This document shows, one piece after another, positions 1 to 8,350 of a DNA stretch of 64,000 bases. The position numbers and the translations under genes are program-made. The notes below the pieces were generated by a model. It worked only from the letters and a program-made list of their open reading frames with translations, was not told where the DNA came from and ran no database searches. Positions within the stretch are counted from its first letter, which is position 1. Every line of letters begins with the position of its first letter. The stretch spans positions 5,035-69,034 of the forward strand of contig NZ_JAYFFI010000010.1 of assembly GCF_036289405.1 (NCBI RefSeq). The letters are read 5' to 3'. The DNA is from Pseudoramibacter faecis (GTDB lineage Bacteria; Bacillota; Clostridia; Eubacteriales; Eubacteriaceae).

Positions 1-672
1 GACGAGAATCACGCGCATCGGCTCGTCAGTGATTTTTCTCGGGAGGTGCCGCTGACGGCCGATGAAAAACGGCTGATCTTTCCCAGCGTGCGCCGGTTCC
101 AGAAAGGGGAGGCCTCCGACGGGCACTGCCTGCTCGCTTGTGCCGAGGCTTATGCGCAGGCCACAGGAGACGCGGCCTATCTGCCGGCGATCCGCGGGTT
201 TATCCGCGAGGAGAATCGCCACTCGGCCTATCTGAAAAGCTATATGGATTATCATGGCGTCGCGCCGGCGTCCCGCGTTTGGCTGGACCGGATTTTTCGC
301 CGGCTGCGCAAGGGCGGCACCCTCAAGCGGGAGATCACCGTGCTGGTGACGGCAGAAATGCTGGCGCTTTCGTATTATGCGGCCCTTTCCCGTTGCACGG
401 ACTCGCCGGTGCTGCAGCGCATTTGCGCGCAGATGCTTCACGACGAATCCCGGCACATCGTCTTTCAGTCCTGGACCCTGCACAAAATCGGCGTGGATCC
501 GGGGGATTCCCGGCGCCGGCACAGATTGCTGCGGGCGGCGGCGAATGCCCTGTGGCTGGGGGCGAAGCCGGTTTTTGCCGCGGCGGGCTATACTCGGCGG
601 GCCCTGCTGGTCGAGGCGGAAGCGGTGTTGGCACAGTCGGCGGCCATTGCCGCAACCGGCACATGGGCATAA
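1..672 (+). CDS. ferritin-like diiron-type protein, 5' end outside window
   Basis: The frame is open from the first base, so the gene very likely starts before the window; a GTG at 46 is a possible but unconvincing internal start. The protein is mostly helical and carries two ExxRH motifs, EENRH near residue 65 and DESRH near 135 counted from the GTG. These are the metal-ligand pattern of ferritin-like or rubrerythrin-like four-helix diiron proteins. An oxidase or metal-storage role is plausible, but the substrate cannot be told from sequence. The neighbouring genes are convergent and give no functional hint. The family call is fairly secure and the function is unknown. Confidence 0.7.
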   Translation, partial: DENHAHRLVSDFSREVPLTADEKRLIFPSVRRFQKGEASDGHCLLACAEAYAQATGDAAYLPAIRGFIREENRHSAYLKSYMDYHGVAPASRVWLDRIFRRLRKGGTLKREITVLVTAEMLALSYYAALSRCTDSPVLQRICAQMLHDESRHIVFQSWTLHKIGVDPGDSRRRHRLLRAAANALWLGAKPVFAAAGYTRRALLVEAEAVLAQSAAIAATGTWA

Positions 673-686
673 AAATCAAGGCAATC

Positions 687-765
687 AAAAACACCCTCCT
701 TACTGGTACATTTTCATGTCCAGTAAAGAGGGTACATATCAACATGCAGCGGGGTGTTTTTTTTT
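687..765. terminator. bidirectional terminator hairpin with internal repeat motif
   Basis: AAAACACCC at 687-695 pairs with GGGGTGTTTT at 751-760, followed by a T run, between two convergent genes. Inside the loop lies a second hairpin (TACTGG...CCAGTA, about 701-725) and the motif TGTCCAG-N6-GGGTACATATCAA (717-742). The same motif recurs at 47560-47585. Confidence 0.65.
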
Positions 766-793
766 GTGCAGGGGGATGCGCACAAGATTGGTG

Positions 794-1585
794 TTATTCC
801 AGGTTCAGATGGCGGCCCAGCAGCCAGGTGGTCAGGCCGAAGAAGAGTGCACAGAGAAGCATCTGGATGAGCAGGATGACGCCGAGATAAACCGAGGCCA
901 GCTGTGTCGCCTGGGCAGTCGAGAGGGCTCTGAAAGGGCTGCTTTCAAGATGCTCGGAAGAACTGGCTATGCTGATAAAACTTAGAATTTGCAGGACGAC
1001 GCTGATGCCGATATAGGTAAAGACGGAAAGTGCGCCCCGGTGCCGGTTGACCAACTGGCCGATAGCCATGGCGAGGTAGAACATCAAAATCGAAGCGGCG
1101 AGCCCAAACAGAACCAGCAGCACGCATTCGACAATGGGCAGCCACAGATGGTACCGGCCGATGGCGCCGAACACCTGGGAGAGTTCCGCCAAGGATAGGT
1201 AGTGATGGGGCATCAGATCCCGGGCGATGATAAACAGCGTGGCCGGCACCACCACCGCCGTGGCGAGGGTCCAGATGACGGCGGAGAGCAGTTTCGCGCC
1301 GATGTGCTCGGCCGGGCGGACCGGCAGGGTCATCGTCAGGTAGCCCTGGGAGCCCAAAAGATTGTCGTAGAACCGCTTGACGATCATCACCAGCAGCAAG
1401 ATGGGAATGGCCACGAACAGGACCCCGTAAAGGGATTGGAAAATGGCCTGAATCACGCTACCCGTGTTTCCGGGGATGAGCAGGGTCAGCCTCGAAACCA
1501 GCGCGCAGGCGATGATCGCCAGATAGCTGATGGCCATCAGGCGCCAGGTTTCCTTCATTTCGTATTTTAATAATTTGCCTAACAT
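794..1585 (-). CDS. ABC-2 type transporter permease
   Basis: This 263-residue protein is the membrane half of an ABC transporter. It has about six hydrophobic segments (for example residues 18-37, 50-70, 105-125, 150-175, 185-205 and 230-255) and the central motif QGYLTMTLPV, typical of ABC-2 permeases of the bacitracin or lantibiotic-export type. It overlaps the stop of the ATPase gene upstream by a few bases, so the two are translationally coupled. The GntR gene ahead belongs to the same operon. The substrate is unknown; a cell-envelope stress or peptide-export role is common for YtrA-type operons. Confidence 0.85.
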   Translation of the reverse strand: MLGKLLKYEMKETWRLMAISYLAIIACALVSRLTLLIPGNTGSVIQAIFQSLYGVLFVAIPILLLVMIVKRFYDNLLGSQGYLTMTLPVRPAEHIGAKLLSAVIWTLATAVVVPATLFIIARDLMPHHYLSLAELSQVFGAIGRYHLWLPIVECVLLVLFGLAASILMFYLAMAIGQLVNRHRGALSVFTYIGISVVLQILSFISIASSSEHLESSPFRALSTAQATQLASVYLGVILLIQMLLCALFFGLTTWLLGRHLNLE

Positions 1586-2280
1586 TTAAACACCTCTCTG
1601 AAATAATCGTCCACGGATTTGCCCTGTTCGACGCGCAGGTCGTCCACGCTTTTGTGCAGCAATGCCCGGCCGTCCCTGATGAAGATCACCTCGTCCAGAA
1701 CGGACTCCACATCGGCGATGAGATGGGTGGCGATGAGCACCAGCGCTTTGGGGTTGTAGTTGGTGATGATGGTTTGGATGATGGTGTCCCGGGCCGCGGG
1801 ATCCACCCCGCCGATAGGTTCGTCCAGCAGATAAAGCTTCGCGCGGCGGCTCATCACCAGGACGAGCTGCACCTTTTCGATCATCCCTTTGGAGAGTTCC
1901 TTGAAGGGTGATTCGACGTCAATCTGCATGGTCGACAGGAGAATATGGGCCTGGGATTCGTCAAAATCCGGATAAAAATCGGCCATTTTGGCGATCAGCG
2001 CCGAAACCTTCATGTGCTTGTCAAAATAAAGGCGGTCCGGCAGGTAGGAGATTAGCGCGTTAGCATCTTTGCCTGGGGCCAGCCCGTCGATGGTGAGACT
2101 GCCCTCCGTGGGGGTGAGCAGGCCCATGACGGTTTTGATGAAGGTGGTTTTGCCGCTGCCGTTGGGACCGAGCAGCCCGACGATGCGCCCGGCTTCAAGG
2201 CCGAGGTTTAAATGGTCGAGGGCGGTGCGACGTCCGTAGCGTTTGCTCAAATCGTTCGCTTCGAGTAGACAGTTATTCAT
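1579..2280 (-). CDS. ABC transporter ATP-binding protein
   Basis: I chose the start at 2280 (MNNCLLEANDLSKRYG), where the family begins, rather than longer in-frame starts inside the upstream gene. The product has 233 residues. Walker A is GPNGSGKT (residues 38-45), the signature is LSKGMIEKV and Walker B is LYLLDEP followed by the D-loop region. It energises the adjacent permease. Its start overlaps the end of the GntR regulator gene by 8 bases and its end overlaps the permease start by 7, so all three form one operon. Confidence 0.92.
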   Translation of the reverse strand: MNNCLLEANDLSKRYGRRTALDHLNLGLEAGRIVGLLGPNGSGKTTFIKTVMGLLTPTEGSLTIDGLAPGKDANALISYLPDRLYFDKHMKVSALIAKMADFYPDFDESQAHILLSTMQIDVESPFKELSKGMIEKVQLVLVMSRRAKLYLLDEPIGGVDPAARDTIIQTIITNYNPKALVLIATHLIADVESVLDEVIFIRDGRALLHKSVDDLRVEQGKSVDDYFREVFKC

Positions 2281-2641
2281 GAATGTCCTCCTTTTGGATG
2301 AGCAGGGCGATGGTTTTTTTGCGGTCAAAGCCCATTTGCTGCATCTGTTTTAAAAATGTGGCGATGGTTTCGCTCGCCAGCCGCCCCCGAATGTTTTCAA
2401 TCAATTGGGTATCCTCCGTGATATAACGTCCGGCGGTGCGCTGAGTGAACAGCAGGCCGGATTGCTCCAAGGTTGCCAGGGCCCGCTGCATCGTGTTGGG
2501 ATTGACAGCGGCTTCCTTTGCCAATTCGCGAACAGAAGGGAGCTTGTCGCCGGGGCGGTAATCCCCGGAGATAATGTGTCGCTCCACTTGCTCGATGAGT
2601 TGGAGATAGATCGGCCGCTTGGGGTCGATATGCCATTTCAT
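2273..2641 (-). CDS. GntR family regulator, YtrA subfamily
   Basis: This 122-residue protein has a winged-helix DNA-binding domain at residues about 10-75 (IYLQLIEQVERHIISGDY...PGDKLPSVRELA) and only a short helical C-terminal tail. That size and layout define the YtrA subfamily, which controls adjacent ABC transporter genes. It is first in the operon. A near-perfect palindrome sits between the -10 element and the start codon, consistent with autorepression. The effector is not predictable; in related systems wall-active antibiotics relieve repression. Confidence 0.9.
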   Translation of the reverse strand: MKWHIDPKRPIYLQLIEQVERHIISGDYRPGDKLPSVRELAKEAAVNPNTMQRALATLEQSGLLFTQRTAGRYITEDTQLIENIRGRLASETIATFLKQMQQMGFDRKKTIALLIQKEDIHE

Positions 2642-2660
2642 GGGCGCCTCCTTAATTTTT

Positions 2661-2710
2661 TTGTATTAATATCTTAGTACAATTATACGACGAAGAACGA
2701 AGTCTGTCAA
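2661..2710 (-). promoter_or_regulatory. sigma-A promoter with overlapping GntR operator
   Basis: Read on the minus strand, TTGACA (2710-2705), a 17-base spacer and TATAAT (2687-2682) form a consensus promoter. Immediately downstream, a 22-base near-perfect palindrome with arms TTGTA/TACAA spans 2661-2682 and overlaps the -10 element. It is well placed for repression by the GntR protein encoded next. Confidence 0.85.
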
Positions 2711-2817
2711 GGTTTTTTAAAAAAAAGAAGCAATTATTTTGTTAAGAATTTAAAAATAGTTTGCGTCGAAAGGACAGGAATGTTAAGATTGGCTTAATTT
2801 GAAAAATGGAGGTTTTT

Positions 2818-3543
2818 ATGAATTGGACAAGAGCACAGCTTAAAACAGAGGCCAAAGCGCATTTTCGCGCAAATTACGGAACCAGCGTTCTCTTTTTCTT
2901 TTTGGTGATATTGGTGGCGGCCGGCTGCGGCGGGACGGGCGTTCTCATTCCGGTGGCCGGCGGGATCGTGGCGGAGATCTTCCTGATCCTGCCGCTGGGG
3001 GTCAGCGCGGCGCGCTTTATCCTGGACAACCGGGAGGGCCCGGCCGAATTGGAAAACTTTGTTTTCTGCTTCAAAAACAATTATGTCAATATTTTAAAGA
3101 CGATGTTCATGATGTCCCTTTTCGTTTTCCTGTGGAGTTTGCTCTTTGTGATTCCCGGGATCGTGAAGGCCTATGAGTATCGGCTGGTGCCCTATCTGCT
3201 GGCGGAAAATCCGGATATGGATTACCATGACGCGCTGGAGACATCCCGCCGGCTGACCGACGGGCAAAAAGGCGATATCTTCGTGCTCGATCTGTCGTTT
3301 GTCGGCTGGGGCATCGTCTCGGGACTCACCTGCGGCATTGTGGGGATTCTTTGGGTGATGCCCTATATGGCTCAAACGAACGCGGAGCTTTATGCGGCGA
3401 TTCGCGCCGGCGCGGCGACGCCCGGCTACGGCGGCGGCCGGCCGGCCCAGGCCACGCCCTACGAGGACGTGACGCCTGAAGCCGGAGATGGCAACGGGAC
3501 AAACCATTTTGGCGGCAGCAGCGACGATACGATTTATCTTTAA
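2818..3543 (+). CDS. DUF975 family membrane protein
   Basis: The ATG at 2818 is preferred over 2806 because the GGAGG lies between the two. The product has 241 residues and begins MNWTRAQLKTEAK, the typical DUF975 opening. It has about four to five membrane segments and the conserved motif VIPGIVKAYEYRLVPYLLAENP, with the helix ending in ALETSRRLTDG. The C-terminus is a hydrophilic Gly-rich tail. The molecular function of DUF975 is unknown. A second family member lies directly downstream, about 120 bases away. Confidence 0.85.
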   Translation: MNWTRAQLKTEAKAHFRANYGTSVLFFFLVILVAAGCGGTGVLIPVAGGIVAEIFLILPLGVSAARFILDNREGPAELENFVFCFKNNYVNILKTMFMMSLFVFLWSLLFVIPGIVKAYEYRLVPYLLAENPDMDYHDALETSRRLTDGQKGDIFVLDLSFVGWGIVSGLTCGIVGILWVMPYMAQTNAELYAAIRAGAATPGYGGGRPAQATPYEDVTPEAGDGNGTNHFGGSSDDTIYL

Positions 3544-3662
3544 AAACAGCAGTCCGGGAAAGACGAACCGTCGCCCGGGCCTTTTAGATATGACGACAGA
3601 CTGTTGGGCGCATCAATCGGCTGACAGCCATGGTTAAATGGTTTTAAAGGAGGTTTTGAAAA

Positions 3663-4391
3663 ATGCAGTGGACAAGAAAGGCCTTAAAACAGCAGGCAAA
3701 GCGCGCGATTGCGGCGCATTACAGTGTGACGGCAATCGCCTTTGTCATTTATATCGCGGTTTCCTGTGTGGTCGGCAAGTGTTATGGTGCGATAACCAGT
3801 ACACCATCTCGGGCCGTGATGAGCCTTTTAGGGCTGGCGCTCATGATTTTTGTGGTTAACCCGCTGTCGGTCGGGGCCGCACGGCTGGTGTTAAACAACC
3901 GCGAGGGTTGCGCTCAGGTGTCGGATCTGTTTTTTGGATTTAAAAATCATTACGGCAACGCGATTAAAACCTTGTTCTTGATGTATCTGTTCATCGGCCT
4001 GTGGTCGCTGCTGTTCATCGTGCCGGGGGTTATCAAAAGTTACCAGTATTATTTTGTGCCTTTTATACTGGCCGAGGATCCTGCCATTGACCGGTCGGCG
4101 GCCTTTGAGCGTTCCAAGGCCATGACAGATGGCTACAAGGGCAGTATCTTCGTGCTGACGCTGTCGTTTATCGGCTGGGGATTGCTTTGCGGCGTGCCGC
4201 TGATAATCGGCATGCGCAGTTTTGGCGCGCTATCGGTGCTTTGGACGCTGGCGGCCTATGTTTATCTGGCGCTGTGGCTGTCGCCCTACGTGGAGCAGAC
4301 CAACGCAGAACTTTATATCGCGATGAAAGCCATTGAGGCTGAAGGCTACGATGGCGGGGACCGCGGCGCGGCGGCTCAAACGACGCCCTAA
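3663..4391 (+). CDS. DUF975 family membrane protein, tandem paralogue
   Basis: This 242-residue protein starts MQWTRKALKQQAKRAI with a strong AAAGGAGG ahead. It shares the family pattern with the preceding gene: a FFGFKNHYGNAIKTLFLMYL segment, the VPGVIKSYQYYFVPFILAEDP motif, SKAMTDGYKG, and the C-terminal EQTNAELYIAM. It is clearly a duplicate, diverged in the first membrane segments. A weak CCGGG/CCCGG hairpin lies between the two genes, so they may be transcribed separately. Function is unknown. Confidence 0.85.
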   Translation: MQWTRKALKQQAKRAIAAHYSVTAIAFVIYIAVSCVVGKCYGAITSTPSRAVMSLLGLALMIFVVNPLSVGAARLVLNNREGCAQVSDLFFGFKNHYGNAIKTLFLMYLFIGLWSLLFIVPGVIKSYQYYFVPFILAEDPAIDRSAAFERSKAMTDGYKGSIFVLTLSFIGWGLLCGVPLIIGMRSFGALSVLWTLAAYVYLALWLSPYVEQTNAELYIAMKAIEAEGYDGGDRGAAAQTTP

Positions 4392-4488
4392 GAAGGCGTG
4401 GCGCTGCCTGCTCCGCCGAGGGCCGATCGTTTCGACGGGAACGGTCCGGCCGAAATTTAACGGCAGGCGCGTGACGGTTAAAGCAAGT

Positions 4489-4526
4489 CCCGGTTTTGGA
4501 GATACATCCGAAACCGGGGCTTTTTG
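4489..4526 (+). terminator. intrinsic terminator after the DUF975 pair
   Basis: CCCGGTTTTGGA pairs with TCCGAAACCGGG, followed by CTTTTTG. Confidence 0.75.
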
Positions 4527-4535
4527 TGTGCCGAT

Positions 4536-4589
4536 TTTACACAGATTTAACACGACGGCGCTTTTGCATTTAACATACCCCTTTATCAT
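4536..4589 (+). promoter_or_regulatory. candidate Pho box and promoter of the former pst operon
   Basis: TTTACA (4536) and TTAACA (4547) are spaced 11 bases apart and a further TTAACA lies at 4570. This matches the direct-repeat layout of PhoP boxes in Gram-positives. A TATCAT -10-like element is at 4584-4589. It precedes a pstS remnant, which supports the reading. Confidence 0.55.
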
Positions 4590-4650
4590 AAAAACAAATC
4601 CAAACGGGATGCGGCAGGGCTCGCATCGTGTATTTTAAAAGGAGAACAAC

Positions 4651-5183
4651 ATGAAGAAGGTAATGATGGCGATGATGGCGGCGGCGCTGGCGGGCGTTTT
4701 TGTTTTGGCAGGCTGCGGCGGAGGCGGGAAAATCCATGTCGTCTCCCGGGAAGACGGCTCCGGGACCCGGGCGCCTTTATCGAGCTGACCGGCATTCAAG
4801 CGAAAAAGGGATCCGAAAAGGTGGATCGAACCACGAAAGTGGCGACGGTTTCCAATTCGACGGCGGTGGTGATGTCGAAAGTCAAAGACGACACCGGCGC
4901 CATCGGCTATATTTCTCTGGACTCGATGGATAAAAGCGTCAAGGCGGTCAAGGTCGATGGGGCCGCCCCTTCGGTCAAAACGGTTAAAGATGGTTCCTAT
5001 CACTTATTCCGGCCGTTTAATATTGTGACAAAGGGCAATCTGAACGCGCCGGCCAAAGATTTCATCGCCTTTGGGTTGTCGATTGTTAAGCACGGCGCGA
5101 TGATGCACCGGATTCGAATCGAAGTGACGAGCACCGTCGGGAAGGGCTCGCGCTTTGTCATTCATTTTCCGGATTATTCATGA
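4651..5183 (+). pseudogene. pstS remnant fused by deletion to a phoR-type kinase 3' end
   Basis: The reading starts with a lipoprotein signal (MKKVMMAMMAAALAG...LAGCG) and jumps directly to KIHVVSREDGSGTR, skipping the N-terminal half of a phosphate-binding PstS. One base is then missing in the G run near 4770. Resuming in the other frame gives GAFIELTG-type sequence and continues as recognisable PstS (VSNSTAVVMSKV, AIGYISLDSMD, RPFNIVTKGN). After FIAFGL the protein becomes LSIVKHGA...GKGSRFVIHFP, the ATP-binding C-terminus of a PhoR-like histidine kinase. An internal deletion, a frameshift and a deletion joint therefore lie in one scar. No pstCAB or phoU remains here. Confidence 0.85.
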
Positions 5184-5184
5184 G

Positions 5185-5217
5185 ATGAAAAAGAGGCAGC
5201 AATGCCTCTTTTTTCAT
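5185..5217 (+). terminator. intrinsic terminator
   Basis: GAGGCA-GCAA-TGCCTC followed by six T, directly after the pst/phoR scar. In the intact ancestor it would have ended the phosphate operon. Confidence 0.85.
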
Positions 5218-5283
5218 GCGGTTTCAATGGGCGGTTCATCGGCGTGAAATTAACGCAATTGCCTAAACTTTTTTGTCAAAATG

Positions 5284-5314
5284 TTGTCATGCCAACGGAC
5301 GAGGGTGCTATAAT
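5284..5314 (+). promoter_or_regulatory. promoter of asrABC
   Basis: An extended -10 (TGCTATAAT, hexamer 5309-5314) with a TTGTCA -35-like hexamer 19 bases upstream. It lies about 100 bases before asrA. Confidence 0.6.
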
Positions 5315-5414
5315 GTGCTTATAATAGCCGCTGAGCGGTCCGACCAAAGTTTGCACGGCGGCGGCCGGCCGCAATTTGTGTTTTGATTTGCATTGGATCA
5401 GAGAAGGAGGCACT

Positions 5415-6446
5415 ATGGGTTTTCGTGCTGGACGCGCCCAGATGGACGCGTTGTTTAACGCCTGGCAGGCCGAGGGGTTCACGGTGGTCGCGCCGAAGCT
5501 TTTCACCGGGACAGGGCGGTTTTCCGAGACGGATATCGTGCGCTATGACACGGTGACGTCCATCGACGAGGTGGTTTTCGACCGTCGCGCCGACTATTCG
5601 TTTAAAGAGGCGCTCACGCCGATCCGTCAGACGTTGTTTTATTTTGCCGGAGAATCTACCACCGAGGCAAAATCTCCCAGAGTCGGCGGCGCGGTGATCT
5701 TTTTGCGCAACTGCGACCGCTGCGCCCTCGAAGCGCTGGACGATATGTACCTGAAAAACGGAGCGGAAGATTTTTATTACAAGCGCCTGCGGAAGCACTG
5801 CCGCTTCGTGGTGATGGGCTGCGACCACAGTTTTGAGGATTGCTTTTGCGTTTCCATGAGCGCCAATGTGGCCCCGGATTACGACATGGCCATCGATGCG
5901 GCGGGGGATGATTTCCTGCTCGATGTGAAGGATCCGGGGTGGCAGGGCATCCTCGCCGGCATCGGCGCGTCCGAGCAGGCCGTGACGCCGCAAACCGTGA
6001 ACGGCAACGCGGTGCAGGTGGCCCTCTCGGAGGCGATTCCCGACCGGGCGGCCCTTTGCGCCTCGGACATCTGGAAGGAATACGACGAGCGCTGCATTGC
6101 CTGCGGCCGCTGCACCCTGGTGTGCCCCTCCTGCACCTGCTTTACCATGCAGGATCTGTTTTACGACGACGCGGGGCGCATCGGCGAACGGCGCCGGGTG
6201 CAGGCCTCCTGCATGATCGACGGTTATACCGATGTGGCCGGCGGCGGCAGCTACCGCCAAGGCAACGGCGCGAGAATGCGCTTTAAGGCGCTGCACAAGG
6301 TGTATGACCATCGGGCGCGCTTCGGCCATAACATGTGTGTGGGCTGCGGGCGCTGCACGGCCGTTTGTCCGGAATACATCGACTTCGCGGTGATCCTCAA
6401 CAAGGTGGACGGCGAGGTGCGCGCCCAGGAAGGAGGCCAGGCATGA
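5415..6446 (+). CDS. asrA: anaerobic sulfite reductase subunit A
   Basis: The ATG at 5415 follows AGAAGGAGG and yields 343 residues (MGFRAGRAQMDALF). AsrA is the iron-sulfur electron-transfer subunit of the cytoplasmic anaerobic sulfite reductase. Two ferredoxin motifs are visible near the C-terminus, CIACGRCTLVCPSC (about residue 226) and CVGCGRCTAVCP (about 307). The N-terminal part matches the AsrA family start. The stop overlaps the asrB start (ATGA), giving a tight operon A-B-C. Confidence 0.93.
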   Translation: MGFRAGRAQMDALFNAWQAEGFTVVAPKLFTGTGRFSETDIVRYDTVTSIDEVVFDRRADYSFKEALTPIRQTLFYFAGESTTEAKSPRVGGAVIFLRNCDRCALEALDDMYLKNGAEDFYYKRLRKHCRFVVMGCDHSFEDCFCVSMSANVAPDYDMAIDAAGDDFLLDVKDPGWQGILAGIGASEQAVTPQTVNGNAVQVALSEAIPDRAALCASDIWKEYDERCIACGRCTLVCPSCTCFTMQDLFYDDAGRIGERRRVQASCMIDGYTDVAGGGSYRQGNGARMRFKALHKVYDHRARFGHNMCVGCGRCTAVCPEYIDFAVILNKVDGEVRAQEGGQA

Positions 6447-7231
6447 ACCCCTACATTCCCTTCGCGTCGACGGTGACGGCCGTCATCCCCCATACCGATA
6501 TCGAATACACCTTTCGGCTGAGCTATGACGGGGCCGTGCGGCCGGGACAGTTTTTTGAAGTGTCCGTGCCGAAATTCGGCGAGGCGCCGATCTCCGTGTC
6601 GGGCATCGGCGAGGATTTCGTGGATCTGACGATCCGCAGGGTCGGCGTGGTGACCAACGAGGTGTTTGAGCGTTATGTGGGGGATACCCTGCTGCTGCGC
6701 GGGCCCTACGGCAACGGCTTCGACGTCGATCTTTACAGGGGCAAAGACATCGTGGTGGTCGCCGGGGGCACGGGGCTTTCGCCGGTGCGCGGCGTGGTGG
6801 ATTATTTCGCGACGCATCCCGAAGACTGCCGCTCGCTCACGCTGATCGTCGGGTTCAAATCGCCGGACGACATTCTCTTCCGGGACGACCTGGCCCGCTG
6901 GGAAAAAACGATCAATCTGATCCTCACCACCGACAGCAATAACGGCAACGATCACTACCGTCAGGGCTTTGTGACCGAATACATTCCGAAGCTTGCCCTG
7001 CGCGATGCGGCGGATACCGTGGCCATCGTGGTCGGGCCGCCGCCGATGATGCGCTTTTCGACAGCCGGCCTTTTGGAACTCGGCATTCCCGAGGCGAACG
7101 TTTGGGTGTCGCAGGAGCGAAAAATGTGCTGCGGCCTGGGCAAGTGCGGCCATTGCCGCATCGGCGACAAATACGTTTGTCTCGACGGCCCGGTGTTTAA
7201 CTACACCGAGAGCAAGGGCTTAATCGATTAA
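6443..7231 (+). CDS. asrB: anaerobic sulfite reductase subunit B, flavin/NAD(P)H-binding
   Basis: The start at 6443 overlaps the asrA stop by 4 bases; the product has 262 residues. It is a ferredoxin-NADP reductase-like flavoprotein that passes electrons from NADH toward AsrC through AsrA. Visible are the FAD-domain region RPGQFFEVSVPKFGEAPIS, the nucleotide-binding GGTGLSPVRG, and the C-terminal cysteine cluster CCGLGKCGHC...C that binds a [2Fe-2S] centre. Length and order match known AsrB proteins. Confidence 0.93.
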   Translation: MNPYIPFASTVTAVIPHTDIEYTFRLSYDGAVRPGQFFEVSVPKFGEAPISVSGIGEDFVDLTIRRVGVVTNEVFERYVGDTLLLRGPYGNGFDVDLYRGKDIVVVAGGTGLSPVRGVVDYFATHPEDCRSLTLIVGFKSPDDILFRDDLARWEKTINLILTTDSNNGNDHYRQGFVTEYIPKLALRDAADTVAIVVGPPPMMRFSTAGLLELGIPEANVWVSQERKMCCGLGKCGHCRIGDKYVCLDGPVFNYTESKGLID

Positions 7232-7241
7232 GGAGGACGCT

Positions 7242-8219
7242 GTGGATATCAACACCAAAAAAGTCAGAAAGAACGCCTTTCGCGTGACCAAGGTCCGGGG
7301 CGTGGCGGCCTCCCGCGTCCGCGTGCCCGGCGGCCTGATCGATGCCGAAACCCTCGGCATCGTCAAAGATATTGCCGAGACCTACGGTGACGGCCAGATT
7401 TTCATCACCAACCGCCAGGGCTTTGAGCTCTCCGGCATTCCCTACGACAAGATGCCTGAGGTCAACCGCGCGCTGCAGCCGGTGATCGACCGGCTGGGCA
7501 TCAACCAGAGCGAGCTTGGCGCGGGCTACGAATCCTCCGGGACGCGCAATATCATCGCCTGCATCGGCAACCGGGTCTGCCCCTACGCCAACTACACCAC
7601 CACTGACCTGGCCCGCCGGGTGGAAAAGGCGATTTTCCCCAACGATCTGCACGTGAAGGTGGCCTTCACCGGCTGCCACAACGACTGCGCAAAGGTGCGC
7701 ATGCACGACTTCGGCGTCATGGGGATGACGCTGCCCCAGTTTGACGCCAGCCGTTGTGTGTCCTGCCAGGCCTGCGTGAAGCGCTGCCGCAAAAAATCCA
7801 CCGGAGCGTTAAGCTTCAATATATTCACCCCGGTGCGCAATCACGAAAAATGCATCGGCTGCGGCGAATGCGTGCTGGCCTGCCCGACCCGCGCCTGGAC
7901 CCGCAGCGACAAGCGCTATTATAGGCTCACCCTCTTCGGCCGCACGGGCAAGAAGAATCCGCGCCTGGGCCAGAACTTTATCAAGTGGGTAGACGAGGAC
8001 AGCATCGTGAAGATCATCGAAAACACCTATGCCTACGCGAAAAAATATATCGATCCCGAAGCGCCGGCCGGCAAGGAACACATCGGCTACATCGTGGACC
8101 GCACCGGCTTCGACGAATATTTGAAATGGGCGCTCGACGGGGTGACCCTGCCGGATCAGGCCGAGATCAACCGTCGGCTGTATTGGAGCGGCGTTCACTA
8201 CGGCACCGATCAGGATTAA
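7242..8219 (+). CDS. asrC: anaerobic sulfite reductase subunit C, siroheme catalytic subunit
   Basis: The GTG start at 7242 is supported by AAGGAGG ten bases upstream; the product has 325 residues. It is the siroheme/[4Fe-4S] subunit reducing sulfite to sulfide. The siroheme-cluster ligands appear as CIGNRVC and TGCHNDC. A ferredoxin module (CVSCQACVKRC and CIGCGECVLACP) is inserted after them, as in the AsrC family. Sulfide made here could supply the Thi4 reaction encoded 3.5 kb downstream, although that link is inference. Confidence 0.93.
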   Translation: MDINTKKVRKNAFRVTKVRGVAASRVRVPGGLIDAETLGIVKDIAETYGDGQIFITNRQGFELSGIPYDKMPEVNRALQPVIDRLGINQSELGAGYESSGTRNIIACIGNRVCPYANYTTTDLARRVEKAIFPNDLHVKVAFTGCHNDCAKVRMHDFGVMGMTLPQFDASRCVSCQACVKRCRKKSTGALSFNIFTPVRNHEKCIGCGECVLACPTRAWTRSDKRYYRLTLFGRTGKKNPRLGQNFIKWVDEDSIVKIIENTYAYAKKYIDPEAPAGKEHIGYIVDRTGFDEYLKWALDGVTLPDQAEINRRLYWSGVHYGTDQD

Positions 8220-8240
8220 AACCCCTACCTCGATGCGCTT

Positions 8241-8269
8241 AAGACGAAGGCAGGCCCTTCGTCTTTTTT
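8241..8269 (+). terminator. intrinsic terminator of asrABC
   Basis: GACGAAGG-CAGG-CCCTTCGTC followed by TTTTTT. Confidence 0.85.
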
Positions 8270-8350
8270 GATGGGCGTTCGCCGCATTGACAAGCGCGCC
8301 GTTTTCGGGTAGAGTCAAACCGCGAAAAAAACGAAACGAGGAAGCAGAGC

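Noticed and set aside
5096..5183. Functional histidine kinase
   Set aside because: Only about 35 C-terminal residues are present, joined to a broken pstS.
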